64,000 nucleotides of DNA from Nemertoderma westbladi (Eukaryota; Xenacoelomorpha; Nemertodermatida; Nemertodermatidae). A program made the position numbers and the translations under genes. Below the pieces are notes generated by a model. The model saw only the letters and a list, made by a program, of their open reading frames with translations, was not told the DNA's origin and searched no databases. This document shows positions 23,916 to 36,534 of this stretch, piece after piece; the stretch's first letter is position 1, and every line of letters begins with the position of its first letter. Location: NCBI GenBank assembly GCA_032718475.1, contig JAUCBJ010002904.1, positions 1 to 64,000 of the forward strand, written 5' to 3'.

Positions 23916-25588
23916 AGTGATTTTTTATGTCCTTTTATTTGACTTTTTAGTCCTTTTTTTTACGAATTATGCATAATGACTTTTGTTGTCCTTTTAATGA
24001 CTTTTATTGTCCTTTTAATGACTTTTTATGTATGTATTTCTTCAAACTGTCAGACTGCTGATTTCTGGACTGTCAGACAGTTGATTTCACTATGCCTGTG
24101 CCAAAACATTCCATGATTCCATGATTTATAGACTATGAGATAGATTTCCATATGCGCCATTTCTATATTTAATAGTTTGTGGTTGTTGTCGATAATCGAT
24201 TACCACATGACGTAGCAAAACACTCATTTTATAGCCAAAAACAATTACCAATTGATGGAAAGGAGCAGGTTAAGGCCGAGTTTTCTAACCAAAACAATAA
24301 ACAGTCACTTTACCAAATCAGGGAAAGGAGCAGGTTACAGAGACGGGATTTTCTAACCAAAACAATAAACGATCACTTAACTAATTGAGGGAAAGGAGCA
24401 GGTTACAGAGGCGGGATTTTCTGACCAAAACAATAAACGATCACTTAACTTATTGAGGGAAAGGAGCAGGTTACAGAGCGGGATTTTCTAACCAAAACAA
24501 TAAACGATCATTTAACTAATTGAGGGAAAGGGACAGGTTACAGAGGCGGAATTTTCTAACCAAAACAATAAACGATCACTTAACTAATTGAGGGAAAGGA
24601 GCAGGTTACTGAGGCGGGATTTTCTAACCAAAACAATAAACGATCATTTAACTAATTGAGGGAAAGGGGCAGGTTACAGAGGCGGGCCTTTCTAACCAAA
24701 ACAATAAACGGTCACTTTACCAATTCAGGGAAAGGAGCAGGTTACAGAGGCGGGATTTTCTAACCAAAACAATAAACGATCATTCAACTAATTGAGGGAA
24801 AAGGGCAGGTTACATAGGCGGGATTTTCTAACCAAAACAATAAACGATCATTTAACTAATTGAGGGAAAGGAGCAGGTTATAGAGACGGGATTTTCTAAC
24901 CAAAACAATAAACGATAACATTACCAATTGAGAGAAAGGAGCAGGTTACAGAGGCGGGATTTTCTAACCAAAACAATAAACGATAACATTACCAATTGAG
25001 GGAAAGGAGCAGGTTACAGAGGCGGGATTTTCTAACCAAAACAATAAACGATCACATAACTAATTGAGGGAAAGGAGCAGGATAAGGCCGGATTTTCTAA
25101 CCAAAACAATAAACAGTCACTTTACCAAATCAGGGAAAGGAGCAGGTTATCCGTAACACTACTCAGACAGTAGTCATGATCCATTATTTGTTATAAAACT
25201 AATACAGTAATAGGCCTAAATTATGTGAAAGGTATATCCACATTTTCCACAATCCTGCAATCCAGTTTGGCCTATCAGTTATTTAAAATTTATTAGCACA
25301 ACCGGTAGGCCTACCATTACCGTATTTTAATGGTAGGCTACACAGTAGGCCTATTTGCAGTACCGATGCCGGTACCGGTACTAAAATACAGAAATACCTG
25401 CTTTATACCTACATCTGTACATACAATACAGCAAAATAGTGCTATATATACTAATACCGGTACTGATAGCCTGAGAGAACAGCAGTAGAGAAACCGGTAG
25501 CATGGAACCTAACAATAGACTTTTGGAGGACATAAAAAATAAAAAAAAAAGGACAAAAAAAGGATTTAAACGGACAATAAAAATTATT
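23916..25588. mobile_element. MITE-like insertion carrying a minisatellite
   Basis: This separates gypsy gag from the protease. The left edge carries several TTTTATGTCCTTTTA / TGACTTTT-type motifs (23919-24025) and the right edge (25525-25580) has the complementary GGACATAAAAAAT / GGACAATAAAAAT. These act as imperfect sub-terminal inverted repeats. Between them lie the 68-bp array and AT-rich sequence with CCGGTA motifs (25180-25500). There is no coding region. The exact ends and target duplication could not be fixed by eye. Confidence 0.5.
24256..25152. repeat. 68-bp minisatellite, about 13 units
   Basis: The tandem unit begins GAAAGGAGCAGGTTACAGAG and includes CTAACCAAAACAATAAACG. Units differ by a few bases. 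The reverse complement of the same unit, in worn form, occurs at about 47880-47990 in another insertion, so the repeat belongs to a dispersed family. Confidence 0.9.
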
Positions 25589-27829
25589 GCGGAATAAAAT
25601 ATACAGGAAAGTGCTCTGTGATTGGTGCATTACCTAAAAGAACTTTACTTCTTGATGTAGAAATAAACAGGCAACTTATAGGAACAGTGAAAGCACGCCG
25701 GGATACCGGTTCAGATGCTACGGTAGGAGGTATAAATTTCTTACATTCACTTGATTTAATGAACACAACCACACTCGACCCCCCCACAGTAGACAAGTTT
25801 GAATAAATAAATGGAGGAAATTTAGAACAACTAGGAACTTTAAACATTAGATTTAGAATCGGAAATAATCATATAGATACCAAAATTGTCATATGTGCAG
25901 CTGTTGAGATGGTATACTTATCATTAGAAGATAGCATAGGACTTGGAATAATTCATTCTAATTTCCCATATCCGATACCAAATATACCCAATCGTATACA
26001 AGAACATGCTATGGAAACCACAAGAGAAGTCGGTAAAATCAAACAAATAAACGCAAATAATAACAGTAAAGCTGTTTACACAAGATCCATCAGCGAAAAT
26101 AAATCAATACAAGAAATAAATGAAATTAACAAAAGTGATTTGTGGAATAAAACCAACAGGGAAACATGGATAAATTCACTTCCTACAGAACCTACTGTAG
26201 AAGAGAGGCAATCTGTAGTAAATGTCTTAATGGAAAAATATAACATTGCTTTTGATGATAACAATTTCCTTCGACCTATGATGGGAGAAGATGTCGGTGA
26301 TCCACTACATATTACATTAAAGAAAGATGCTAAACCATTTTCAATACATACAGCAAGATCTATTCCAATACCACTAAAAGAAAAGGCAAAGAATGAAATC
26401 TATAACATGGTTAACAAAGGCATAATAGCACCTGTGGGCCCTGTACCAACATCATGGTGTCACCCAATGGTGATCATTCCTAAACCAGATGGTGATGTTC
26501 AAGTTTGCGCAGATCTAACTCGGCTTAATATACAAATAGAACGAACAGTCCATCCAACTATTACACCAGCAGAAGCAGTAGCATCAATAGAATCATCAAG
26601 TAAATATTTTGTAAAATTAGACGCCCGCAGGGGATATTGGCAGTTTCCCATAAATGAGGAAAGTCAGAGTTTAACGGTCTTTATAACACCTTGGGGTAAA
26701 TTTTATTATTTGCGTGCCCCAATGGGTCTTATGGATACAGGGGACCACTACGGATTTAGAGGTGATATCGCATTCAATGAAATTGCAGGTATTCAGAAGA
26801 TAGTAGATGATACATTAGTTGGTCGCCCAACATATCATGAAGCACTTAAAGTTGCTTGTATTTTATTAGAAAGATGTATAAAATTTGGTATTACCCTAAA
26901 CCAAAATAAATGTCGATTTGGGGAAACAGAAGTCATGTTTGCAGGATATAAAATACATAATGGTAACTATACCATAGATGAGAAGAAAGTGACAGCCATA
27001 ACAAACTTCCCGGCACCTAAAACACGCACTGAATTGCGATCCTTTCTTGGATTAGCTAATCAGTTAGGATCATTTACACACGAATTGGCATCAGCAACAG
27101 AACCCCTGCGTCCTTTACTACAAAAAAGGAGCATATTCACATGGCTTCCAGAACATGAATTAGCCTTTCAGAGAACAAAAGAAGTCTTAACATCCCCAGT
27201 CGTGAAAGCTCTATATGATCATAAACATGAAACAATCGTAACATGTGATGCATCTCGACGAAATGGTTTGGGATTTGCACTATTGCAGTTAGACAAGGAA
27301 AATAACTGGCGATTAGTGGAATGTGGATCCCGATATTTACAGGACGCCAAATCACGTTATGCAGTTTGTGAGATGGAAGCACTAGCAATATATTGGGCAA
27401 TAACGAAATGCTGAATATATCTCGCCGGTTTGCCCTACTTCAAAGTCATTACAGACCACAAACCTCTAGTTCAAATATTTAATGAAAAAAGATTAGATGA
27501 AATTGAAAATCCAAGACTACAAGCGTTACTGTTCTAAATTAAATGGTTATTCGTTTGACATAAAATGGAAAAAAGGGAAAGACAATATCATAGCAGATGC
27601 ACTATCTCGTTCACCTGTTGACAAACCAACCCAAGAAGACCTCGGAGAGATGAAAGACAGCACGAAAATGGCAGCTGTAATGTTGACTGCATTGAATGTC
27701 ACTGCTGAACCATCTGACCTTATCCTGGATGATTTAAGACATGCGGCTAAAGAAGATGATGACTATTTCTCATTAATAAATGCGATTGAATTTGGTTTTG
27801 AAAACAGTAACAGTAATAGAAACAATTAA
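25589..27829 (+). pseudogene. Gypsy pol: protease, reverse transcriptase, RNase H
   Basis: An aspartic-protease-like motif RRDTGSDATVGG lies at about 25695. RT shows WCHPMVIIPKPDGDVQVCADL, motif A KLDARRGYWQ, motif B region LRAPMGLMDTGD and motif C IVDDTLVG (about 26800), then FLGLANQLGSF. RNase H follows with TCDASRRNGLGFALLQ (about 27240), SRYAVCEMEALAIYWA and TDHKPLVQIF. Lesions are a stop near 25804 between protease and RT, TGA at 27412-27414, a frameshift near 27535 and TAA at about 27827. The MGL...GD...VDD arrangement is seen in one animal Ty3/gypsy group. The enzyme would copy element RNA into DNA. Confidence 0.9.
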
Positions 27830-28960
27830 TATATACAATAACAATTAATTTTAGTGATATTTGGCAGGCGTAATGTAATACCAAAATCCAAGATTAAAAC
27901 TATTTTGAATAAACTCCATTTGTCACATCAAGGAATTGAACGTACTCGACGACGAGCCAGAGATAATGTTTACTGGCCAGGATTTAATAATGACATTAAA
28001 ATGAAGATTGAATCGTGCCAAATATGTCAGGAAAGTAGACCATCGAATAGGAAAGAACCAGAAATTCAAGATTTTATTCCGTCTAGACCATATCAATCAG
28101 TATCAGCTGATTTATTCCACTCCAATGGAAAGTCGTACCTAGTTTATTCTGACAGATACAGCGGATTTCCATTAATAGATGATTGGAATAGATTACCATC
28201 CTCTGCCCAAGTGATTAAAGCTTTGAGGTCGTTTTTTGCTTTAATGGGAGCCCCCATTCACATACGCACTGATGGTGCAGGTCAATTTGATAGTGAAGAA
28301 ATGCGCCACTTCTTTGACCTTTGGGGGGTAGTATGGCAACCATCTACACCTACCTATGCCCAAAGCAATGGACATGCCGAGTCCTCAGTTAAAACAATCA
28401 AGAGCCTCGTTTCAAAATGCCCAAATGGGGATATCCAGAGCCAGGAGTTTCTCGCAGGATTATTAGAACTTCGAAATACCCCACGAACCGATTCTATGTC
28501 CCCAGCGGAACGAGTTTTTGGATATCCAACCAGATCATTAATTCCTGCTCACCAATCGACATTAAGCAAACAATGGCAAAAGGAAGTTGACATTGCAGAT
28601 ATTAATCGATGTCTGATTAAATGTAAAGAGACATTATATTATGACCATGGGGCGCAAACTTTGCCAAGGCTGAATGTGAATGACCGGGTGTATATACAAA
28701 ATGAACGTAGTAAATGGTGGAACCGTTCCGGAACAATAATCGAAATATCTCCCTTTCGGGGATATCGTGTTCGACTACGATCTGGTTTTGTGATGTGGAG
28801 AAACCGTCGATTCCTTCGACTACGTAAAGAACATACAAGTACACATGAAATAACTGAAACTCCCATCGGCAACAACCATACAGTTCATGAACCACAAGGT
28901 GAGAAACGAACAAGCGATCAAGTAAGAAATCAAATCAAACGCTACCCAGAAACATTTTAG
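27830..28960 (+). pseudogene. Gypsy integrase
   Basis: The frame is open for 368 codons from about 27854 to 28960. The HHCC zinc-binding domain (LHLSHQGIERTRRRA ... CQICQES) is followed by the catalytic core with D (SADLFH, about 28110), D (IRTDGAGQF, about 28270) and E (NGHAESSVK, about 28380). A C-terminal SH3-like region follows (VNDRVYIQNERSKWWNRSG). This segment is intact, but it is severed from upstream pol by stops at 27827-27850. Confidence 0.9.
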
Positions 28961-29001
28961 TCATATGCAATTAACCTTGATATGACTCGTAGGAGGGGAG
29001 T

Positions 29002-29288
29002 TGTGATGATAGACTCAAGGTGAGGGGTTTGGTTATACTTGTTATTCTAAGGTGGTGGTTAACACAGGATCCAAGTCCAACTCATTAGACTGGCATGACT
29101 TTAACCTAGCTATTAAGAGAGTACTGCTGATATGCTCACCGGTACCTTTGACTGCAATACGGTACAGCTATAGATATTTATATATCATTCAGTATTTAGT
29201 CATGCAATTAATTACACTGAATTAGCATTCATCTGTCTGTTATTTGTTTATCTCATTATTATGGTATCGCATTTCGAGTAACTTAACA
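29002..29288 (+). repeat. Gypsy 3' LTR
   Basis: 287 bp, direct repeat of 16199-16485, preceded by the purine tract AGGAGGGGAG and followed by the target duplication TAATC. Confidence 0.95.
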
Positions 29289-29293
29289 TAATC

Positions 29294-29387
29294 GTCTGAA
29301 ACAACTGTGCGAGACACGATGGGTTGAATGGCATGACTCTATTATTATATTCCTTGAACTGTAAAAAGCCGTGGTAGAGACTCTTGA
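29294..29387 (+). pseudogene. hAT transposase-like gene, middle fragment
   Basis: Only 94 bp lie between the gypsy 3' LTR and BEL copy B. They read in frame with 16198 on one side and 59756 on the other. Across the gypsy site the residues are NRLKQLCETRWVEWHD, a hallmark of the ZMYM1/52-kDa-repressor-like hAT proteins. Across the BEL site they are VETLDDIQTGPYSSEA. This shows that both LTR elements inserted into one pre-existing gene. Confidence 0.9.
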
Positions 29388-30562
29388 TGTTCGCGCTTTT
29401 AGACCTTTAGCAGTTTAACCCGCTAATTTTAGGTGTCTTCTAGTTTGTAAATCGACTTTAGCCTATAACAAGTATTTGTTGCATATAAGATATAAAGTTA
29501 CACTAGCCGAAGCCAGCCTATGCGCGACCATTCACCCACAGTTAAGGGAGACTGGATTCGGAGGCTCTGACCTTATTGCGGTGTAGACTTACTGTACTAT
29601 TCGATTGATCGTTAATATATAATCTCTGACAAATATTATTTACTTTCAGGAAATATTAACAGTTCCTTTAGGACGTGGCGTTCTAATTATGTAAACAGAG
29701 TTATGACTTACACTAAACACAACGGGATGGCTAATGATTTTCGTATAAAGCGCATTCTTTAGGAAATGCTTTGTTATCTGTCACACTCATGCACACTACC
29801 GCACACTGCTGCACACTGATCTGCCAACCTTCACTAAATTTGATCATATATAAAGAGAATAGCAACCGACACATGTAGGGATTATGAAATAGTATTCAAT
29901 TCTCTCCAAAACCACTATAATGTAAGTCGCAATTGCTACAGGTAACCGGTCTCTCTAACCTTCAGTATATCAAGAAGATTGGGGTTTTATGATTATTTAT
30001 CGATATTCTCCAAATATAACAACATATCCATCAACTTCTAACAATTAATAACCGACAGTAAATAGCAGTAAAATAATGCGGTGAAAGGTATGTATAGTAA
30101 GATATGGGCTGATATGCTATGCTGTGCTGAGCCATGTTGCGATAACAGTTATACGTTTCTATGATCAAAGCCGTCGAATGTTTGGCTAAAGTCTGAAACT
30201 AAGAATAATTCCAAAGCCGATATTCTGGGCTCAGGAAAAAGGTAAACAAAGACCGTCATGCATTGCGCGATTTCCTGTAGGCTTCTGTACAAATAAAATG
30301 AAAATCGCTCTGATTGGTCGAGTGAGCTGAACAAAGAGAGTTAAAAGCTCCACATCGACATCAAAATCAGCTGATAGATTTCGTCATCTAAGCCACACTG
30401 TATTAAGAGTATTTTGTCCGCTAAAGTACACATACAGAAAAATGGCTTTTTATGTCCACTAAAACACCTACAAAGTAAGAAAACGGCTTTTTATGTCCGC
30501 TAAAACACCTACAAAGTACTTTGCGGGAAAAATGACTAGTTATATCCGCAAAAGCCTTTACA
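29388..30562 (-). repeat. BEL copy B 3' LTR
   Basis: About 1,175 bp, direct repeat of 58554-59755. It lacks about 30 bp present in the other LTR near 59580-59608. It is diverged from the copy A LTRs but shares their ends. Confidence 0.95.
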
Positions 30563-30639
30563 CCGCTCCCAAAAATGGGATTTAATTCTATAAAATATAA
30601 AAAATCACAGTTTCTAAAATATAAAAATACTCTAAACAG

Positions 30640-33600
30640 TTAGTCTTTCTTGCGCGGACGGCGTTTACAGAGTTTTTTGAGGCTAGCAAGAGTCCTTTTC
30701 TCTTTGGGGCGAGCCACTTTACTAGGAGGGCTATAACTCCTGGGTGAAGGGTGCAATACAATTGAATCGGAAGGTTTAGGATTACGGTCGGTGTATCCGC
30801 CGGTCGAGGTACCTGGTTGATCGATATCAACCTCAGTGGAGCGAGGTCGGACGGCCTTTAGAGCGCGTTTCAGGACAGCAGCTCTTACTGGTCCCTGATG
30901 AATCGTCTGAACGAGAGCAGTGGGTGGACCATGGATAGTGAGAAACTTCCTCGGTTTAATGGTTCTTTCCAACTCGCGTTCTCGGGCTCGATATTCGTAG
31001 GGCCGTCGAGATACTTCTTGTAACTCAGGGTGCGAGTTGATAAATAAATCGCCATACTCAGGGTCTTGACGGATGAAATTTATCAAATGGTATGAAGTAA
31101 TATCGTTAGGATTGACGTTCCTGAGATATTTTCGAACAAATTTGGTGGAAATACACTCACCAACATGCTTCATTAGTTCGTAACTCGGTGTGCGTGTTTT
31201 TTGTTCAACAGACGCGAATAAATAAGGATGGAACGCGTAAACTCCCTCGTAAGAGCGTCCAGGGTAATAGCGATGGCGGGACTCACAACGTAAATCCGCG
31301 TTCGCTTCCCAAGCTCGGATGTATCGCAGGGTAATCATCTCATCTACGCTTTCTAAATCGCGATTAAAGGGGCAATTATAACTGGCATGTCCTTTAAGTT
31401 GAAAGTGGTGGCATTGAGTCATAAATTGGGGGCAGACTGAAAAAATGTACGAGTTATTAAGTCTGCAATACGCACAATAGATCTCCATCGCCGGTTGTTC
31501 ATGGAAATAGGAGCAGGGTACGTCTGAGTCCATGGGGGTGAAATGATCTCTCGATGCGCATAATCGGCAACGTTTTCGAGAAACATAGTTGGCATGCCGA
31601 TAGTCGTATGCGGTGAGATACTGTGGACCTTGATACCATCCCAAGATGTAGTCGTTGTCGCTGCTCCGGGGCGCTGTAGGCTGAACCTCCTCGGATTCTA
31701 AGCATATTGGTTCGTCTTCCAATTGCATAGCTGAGGTAGGTGTGGCTGTCTCCTCAAGCGAACCCACTGTCTGAACTTCCACGATAGAATAACCCATGGG
31801 GATTCGAGGTCCTTGTATAACGGAGGAATGTAAGTTCTGTATACAAACATCCTGGAAAATGGCGAATCCAGCGCTGTCTAACTTCTCAGCAGCGGTCCTT
31901 GAACTGACTATCAACGTTACGGAACGGAGTCAGAAAGCGCCTGAAACATTCGAAGCAGATGAATTTATTGTGTTCATCTAGCTTGGCGAGTTTGGTTCCA
32001 AGTATTAAGGGATGGGCGCGTATAGTACGACTGCACACATCGGCTAGCCAACCGGCAAGTGCGGCGTTTTCAAAGATCGTGTATATAGCTAAGGAGGGAT
32101 GAAGGGGAACACTCATGAAGCTATACACGACACCAGGTGCAGTCAATGGTCCATCGAAGTATAATCGAGAATAATGATCTCCATATACTTGTTGATAGGA
32201 TTTCCGACCTTGAAATTCCATCCGTATTCTTGAAAGGCAAGATGTCCGATGGAGGTTCGTTGTACTTTAGTGATACTGCTGGGTGTATTGGCATACATAG
32301 TACGGAAGAAACCTTGGCCTTCTGCCCAGGGAGCAATCAGCTGAGTATCTACGAAAGAATATGGGATATTCTCCATGTTCCTAAAGTCGTTTTGGAGATC
32401 TCCATAAACAGCTGAGCCGATTTTAAGGATTCTTTCGTTAAACAACATCTTGAGCACGGGCTGGGGTAACATTGATCCATCGATACCCATGGCCGGTTTG
32501 CGCTCGGTGTCAGTGACGTAACGCTGCGCGAGTTCGAATTGTCCATGTCGGGGTTCTTTTGTATCTCGGTGAGAGTCTCAAAAGAATAATCAATCACATC
32601 GGAACACGCTCAAGTAAATACGTGGGTAGAACCAGCTAGTCCTCGTATATGTATCATACGCGTAGTCCCCAGTTCTCCAACCGGAACGCTACCTTCGTTA
32701 TCGTAAGTGACAACTCCATACATCTCGATAACGTTAAGAGTTTCGTTCCACTCTTTAGTGGCGTTTTCTAGGGTCATTCCCACTGGATGCCACAAGGTGG
32801 CGCATTTGCTAGCGTTAGGTAGATCTCTATACTTCAAATACTGTGTAGTATATGTTTCTACATCTCCATATCGTTGTATTCTTTCCTCCTCGAATAACAC
32901 GTCGAGATTCCAGTGGACTAATCGAGTTTTGATAAATCCATTGAGATTATACGGAGGTATTACATCCTTCTCTATTCTGGAAACATTATAGGGTTTTCGG
33001 AATGAGTTTACTTTCACTAACTGATCCAGATGTTTCTGCAGTTGTTCGAGTTCGACGAGATCGAGAGGATTTATTAGTGGTAGAAACCTTAGACTATGTG
33101 TAGGATCTTCCGGTTTTACCATGTAATATTGAGTTAGATTGACATAATAAGGGTGATCTTTGATCCCATAAAACGAGTTCGGTAAAAGTCTAGCGCGTAT
33201 GTTGACCTCGTGTACCATACGACGGACAAGATCCGCTCTATTGTCCGGAGGTTCTACGAGTATACCATCGACACGAGCGGCCTCGATTGGCGGACGTTGC
33301 AACATAGGAGCGTCAGCGATAAGATCTCGAGATCTTAGGTTGATATCAACTGGTTGAGGTTGTGCCGTGGCGAAGAGTTTGTCTCCGAAATGGGGAACCA
33401 TCGAAGGATGAATGATGGTTTTAGAATAGAGATCAGTCATAAGGATTTGAGCTTCTGGCTGGGCTAAAGCTGCTTCTTCTCTCTCATCCATTTCTATGTG
33501 TTTCTCCTCGAGCTGATTTTCCTCTGCTTGTCGTTGTAAACGCTCGTCTAGGAACTCTTGTAGAGAATAGGTTCGTCCAAGTTCGAGGTCTTCCTCGAGG

Positions 33601-34831
33601 TTCTGGATTTCTCGATTGAACTGGGGTAAAGCTAATTCTTTCACCGCTTGGACTTGTTGCTGCAATTTACGTTTCTCTAAACAATCGTAAGTTCCTTTTC
33701 CGATCTTCTGCCGAATAGCGTCTAACGCGTTTCGTACAACGCTCTCCTCTACTTCGGTGACGGGTTGTATCGGGGTTAAACCGGGATGATTGTATGGGTT
33801 GAACGGCGATATTAGATGCCCGCGTCCCAATCCGGCTAGGTAGGAAGAGCGAATATCTAGCGAGCCCACTACCGGAGTGCCACCGATTAATTGTTCGGGT
33901 AACACAAGATCATTAAATAGTGAGTACAGTTCAGGGGGATCCGTTATACTATTGGGATCAAGCATTTGGGGTCTCACTAAGGAATGAGGAGGTCTGACCG
34001 AGTATTCCGGAACTCTGATCATGGGTTTATTTAAGGATCGTTTGAGTTGAGCAAGCGTAGGTGATACGTCGAACAAGTTTCGCTTGAAACTCCCATAAGT
34101 ATAGCGAGTAAAACTGTGTTTTGCGCAACGTCTCCGCGGATGTTTATGTCTTTCCGTTTGCTGATTGGGTCTAGAGCATTCGTCGCAGTAATACCAAAGA
34201 CGCACGTCCTGCAGGGGAAACGCGGGTGATCATTCTCCAGTTTTACAATATTCCTCCATCTGTTCGAAGCTATCTGGGACGACAGGTAGCGGTCAATCGG
34301 CGGTAAGATACATCATAGTGAAATAGAGCCGTTTGAGTTCTATCATGGGGTCATGATGTATACCTTGAGGATATCGAGTTTCTAGATTCTGTTGACTGGC
34401 AATATTGAGATATGTTTCTCTCAAGAATTCCAGATAATCGTTGAAGTCGCTGCGTTTATCCGGCTCTTCAACGTCTTCTCTTTCGAGTCGGTTTCGAATA
34501 GAATTCTCGTGTTCTATTCTCGGTTTATCGTTCCGACTCCGCTGGGTATGATATTTAAATAAAACCATTTCCCTTTCGGTGTCTATATCGTCCGTATCGT
34601 GTAAATTGATAGGATGACCAATAGTTAAGAAGTCCATATTCGTACCATTACTATGCGTAGCGAGCAGTGAATTTTCTATAGCTAATTTTCTTTTGGCGGT
34701 TCGATATAACGACCATCGTCCTCCGTAGTAGTTGGACTAGCGTCGCCGCGTATTAAGCTATCAACAAACGCTTGTAACGGTAGAGTATATCGTTCCCTGA
34801 TACCAAGATCATCTTCTATTAACTCAGTCAT
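30640..34831 (-). pseudogene. BEL ORF3: zinc-binding protein with DEDDy exonuclease-like domain
   Basis: This lies downstream of pol, where env-like genes sit in some elements. The best start is the ATG at 34829-34831 (MTELIEDD). Frames change near 34700, 34280, 32540 and 32150, with TGA at about 32610. N-terminal zinc-like ligands are seen at about 34130-34190 (CDEC ... RHKHPRRRCAKH). A helical Glu/Gln-rich segment lies at about 33480-33720. The putative exonuclease has motif I D-N-E (32694-32702), a beta strand MIHIRGLAGSTHVF, motif II KIGSAVYGDLQNDF (GDL at 32395-32403) and DTQLI, and motif III-like PLHPSLAIYTIFENAAL (32069-32083), with Glu where Asp is expected. Then come CFEC, CRLC, CAYC and a CHHFQLKGHASYNC knuckle with Phe for the second Cys, and a basic tail. 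The exonuclease call is from motif order only. DEDDy-type ORF3s have been reported in rotifer LTR elements. Confidence 0.6.
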
Positions 34832-36265
34832 AGCAGCTATATGAGTTTATCAATATTATAATGAGTTTATAATTAGGCTAGTGGGCGTCGCTGCCTACCC
34901 CTCACGGCCCCCGGACAGCGCAAGATCCTCAGCGCCGATGTACCGTCGTCGCTGTGTTTTTCGCCAACGTAGTAGCTACACAACGACAATGATAACCAGC
35001 GCGAGTCACTCCACTGTCCGTCCCAAGGGCTATGATTTGCTTCAGGTTCTTACTGCAGAGGTAGGGCTACTTTCACAATTGCGACTCGCTACTGTAAACA
35101 CACTTTAGTAGTAACATTCACCTATAAACGCACAAATTCCACACAATTGTCACAAATTGTACACATTCGGGCCATTTGTCCGTTAGTCAAGTGCCTTCCA
35201 GAATGCCACGTTATTATTATGTATCCTTGGATACTAGCAGTGTGCTATTTATTCCTTATGCTATTCAATGGGGCAAGCTTTCTATTGTTCTTTTAACTCG
35301 CTTCTAATTCTAGCGTGGTTGTTGCTATGGTGACATTATGGAAAGCTAGCAGTATAATTAGGGTAATTCCCATGCATACAGATCTGGGATGCTATTTAAT
35401 AGTAATTCTTTAATTGTCAATATCCCCTTTATACATGATTTTATGAATTTTATCGGCTATTGACTATATATTGGAGATTCTCGCACACTAATACACTTAA
35501 TAGGGTGAATCTCCGCTCCCATGATCTATTAATTAATGGAATTTTGGGAATGTTATAAATTGTATAAAAATGACAATTTATCAAATTCATTAAAAGAGAT
35601 GAATTTAAATTTATTCCCGTAAATTTTATTATTTAATGTTGGAATAAGCACAATTTTATTCCAGAGCACGTCTGTGAACTGTGATCCTTGATTCTAGGAA
35701 ATTTGTCCTTTTAAGAGTATCGGTAAGTGCTACGATATCTTAATCGACTAGAATTTTAAAGGATCTAAAATATGACAGATTTTATAAATATTAATATTTA
35801 ACATTTAAGATGGGCACCGGTTTATTCCAGAACTTGTCTGGGGACGTTAACCATTGATTCTAGAATTTTGTCTTTCAAGTATATCGGTGGGTGCCGCGAT
35901 ATCTTAATCGACTAGAATTGCAGATGGTCAAAGGGTTTAACAGATTTATTTTGCGTTTTGCGCTACTGTTAAAGGGACATCACGCTACTATATGTATTAT
36001 TTAATATACGGTATGAGAGCAATATTGCAAGAAGCAATGTCAGTGAGAAGAGGCAAGTCATTTCCAAGGTCTACCCAGAGCTTGGTTTAGCCAAGACACG
36101 AGGATCTGAATTTTGCATTCCTAATACTCTACTTACCAATAATACTTGAGTATAGTAGGAGCTTTATTGTACTTTAATAAGTACGGACATTTCATCTTAC
36201 TGTAGTCACGTATTTATAATATGATACGGACAGTAAGGAAAGAGAAAAAGAATTATTTCTCGCCG
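34832..36265. other. BEL copy B spacer upstream of ORF3 with direct repeats
   Basis: No supportable gene. It is homologous to 2256-3700 in copy A. Two diverged direct repeats of about 110 bp (about 35645-35755 and 35812-35920) each start near TTTATTCCAGA and end ATCTTAATCGACTAGAATT. If ORF3 is expressed from a subgenomic or spliced RNA, control signals could lie here; that is an inference. Confidence 0.55.
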
Positions 36266-36534
36266 TATATAATATAATATATAATATATATAACATATGA
36301 ATAATATGCACTGCCCAGCATTTGTAAATTTAGTAATTATGAAGACAAATGAAATAAATGCTACTGCTTGTATTGAAGAAAAGTTATGTTTTTATTCTAC
36401 AGATGATATTTCGGCTATATTGCATAGCCTTTATCAAATCTATTTTTTATTATTCTTATTTGAATTTGTTTACATAGAATATCGTAATTCTTAGTTTGTT
36501 GTTAAGGTAACCTAGACTTAATATAATAAAGTTT

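Larger units (their letters stand above)
16199..29288 (+). mobile_element. Ty3/gypsy LTR retrotransposon in the hAT gene
   Basis: Two 287-bp LTRs (16199-16485 and 29002-29288) begin TGTGATGATAG and end TAACTTAACA, with about six differences by eye. A 5-bp target duplication TAATC flanks them (16194-16198 and 29289-29293). The internal order gag, protease, RT, RNase H, integrase is the Ty3/gypsy order. A TGG-starting primer-site candidate follows the 5' LTR at 16486, and a purine tract AGGAGGGGAG precedes the 3' LTR at 28991-29000. Two secondary insertions occupy about 5.6 kb and 1.7 kb. Stops and frameshifts make it inactive. Confidence 0.95.

Noticed and set aside
30640-34831. ORF3 as a viral-type envelope glycoprotein
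   Set aside because: The position fits, but I see no signal peptide, membrane segment or fusion-like region. Cys clusters and exonuclease-like motifs point elsewhere.
34881-35108. 75-aa plus-strand ORF in the BEL spacer
   Set aside because: It is not preserved in copy A (2300-2520), where stops occur, and has no domain.
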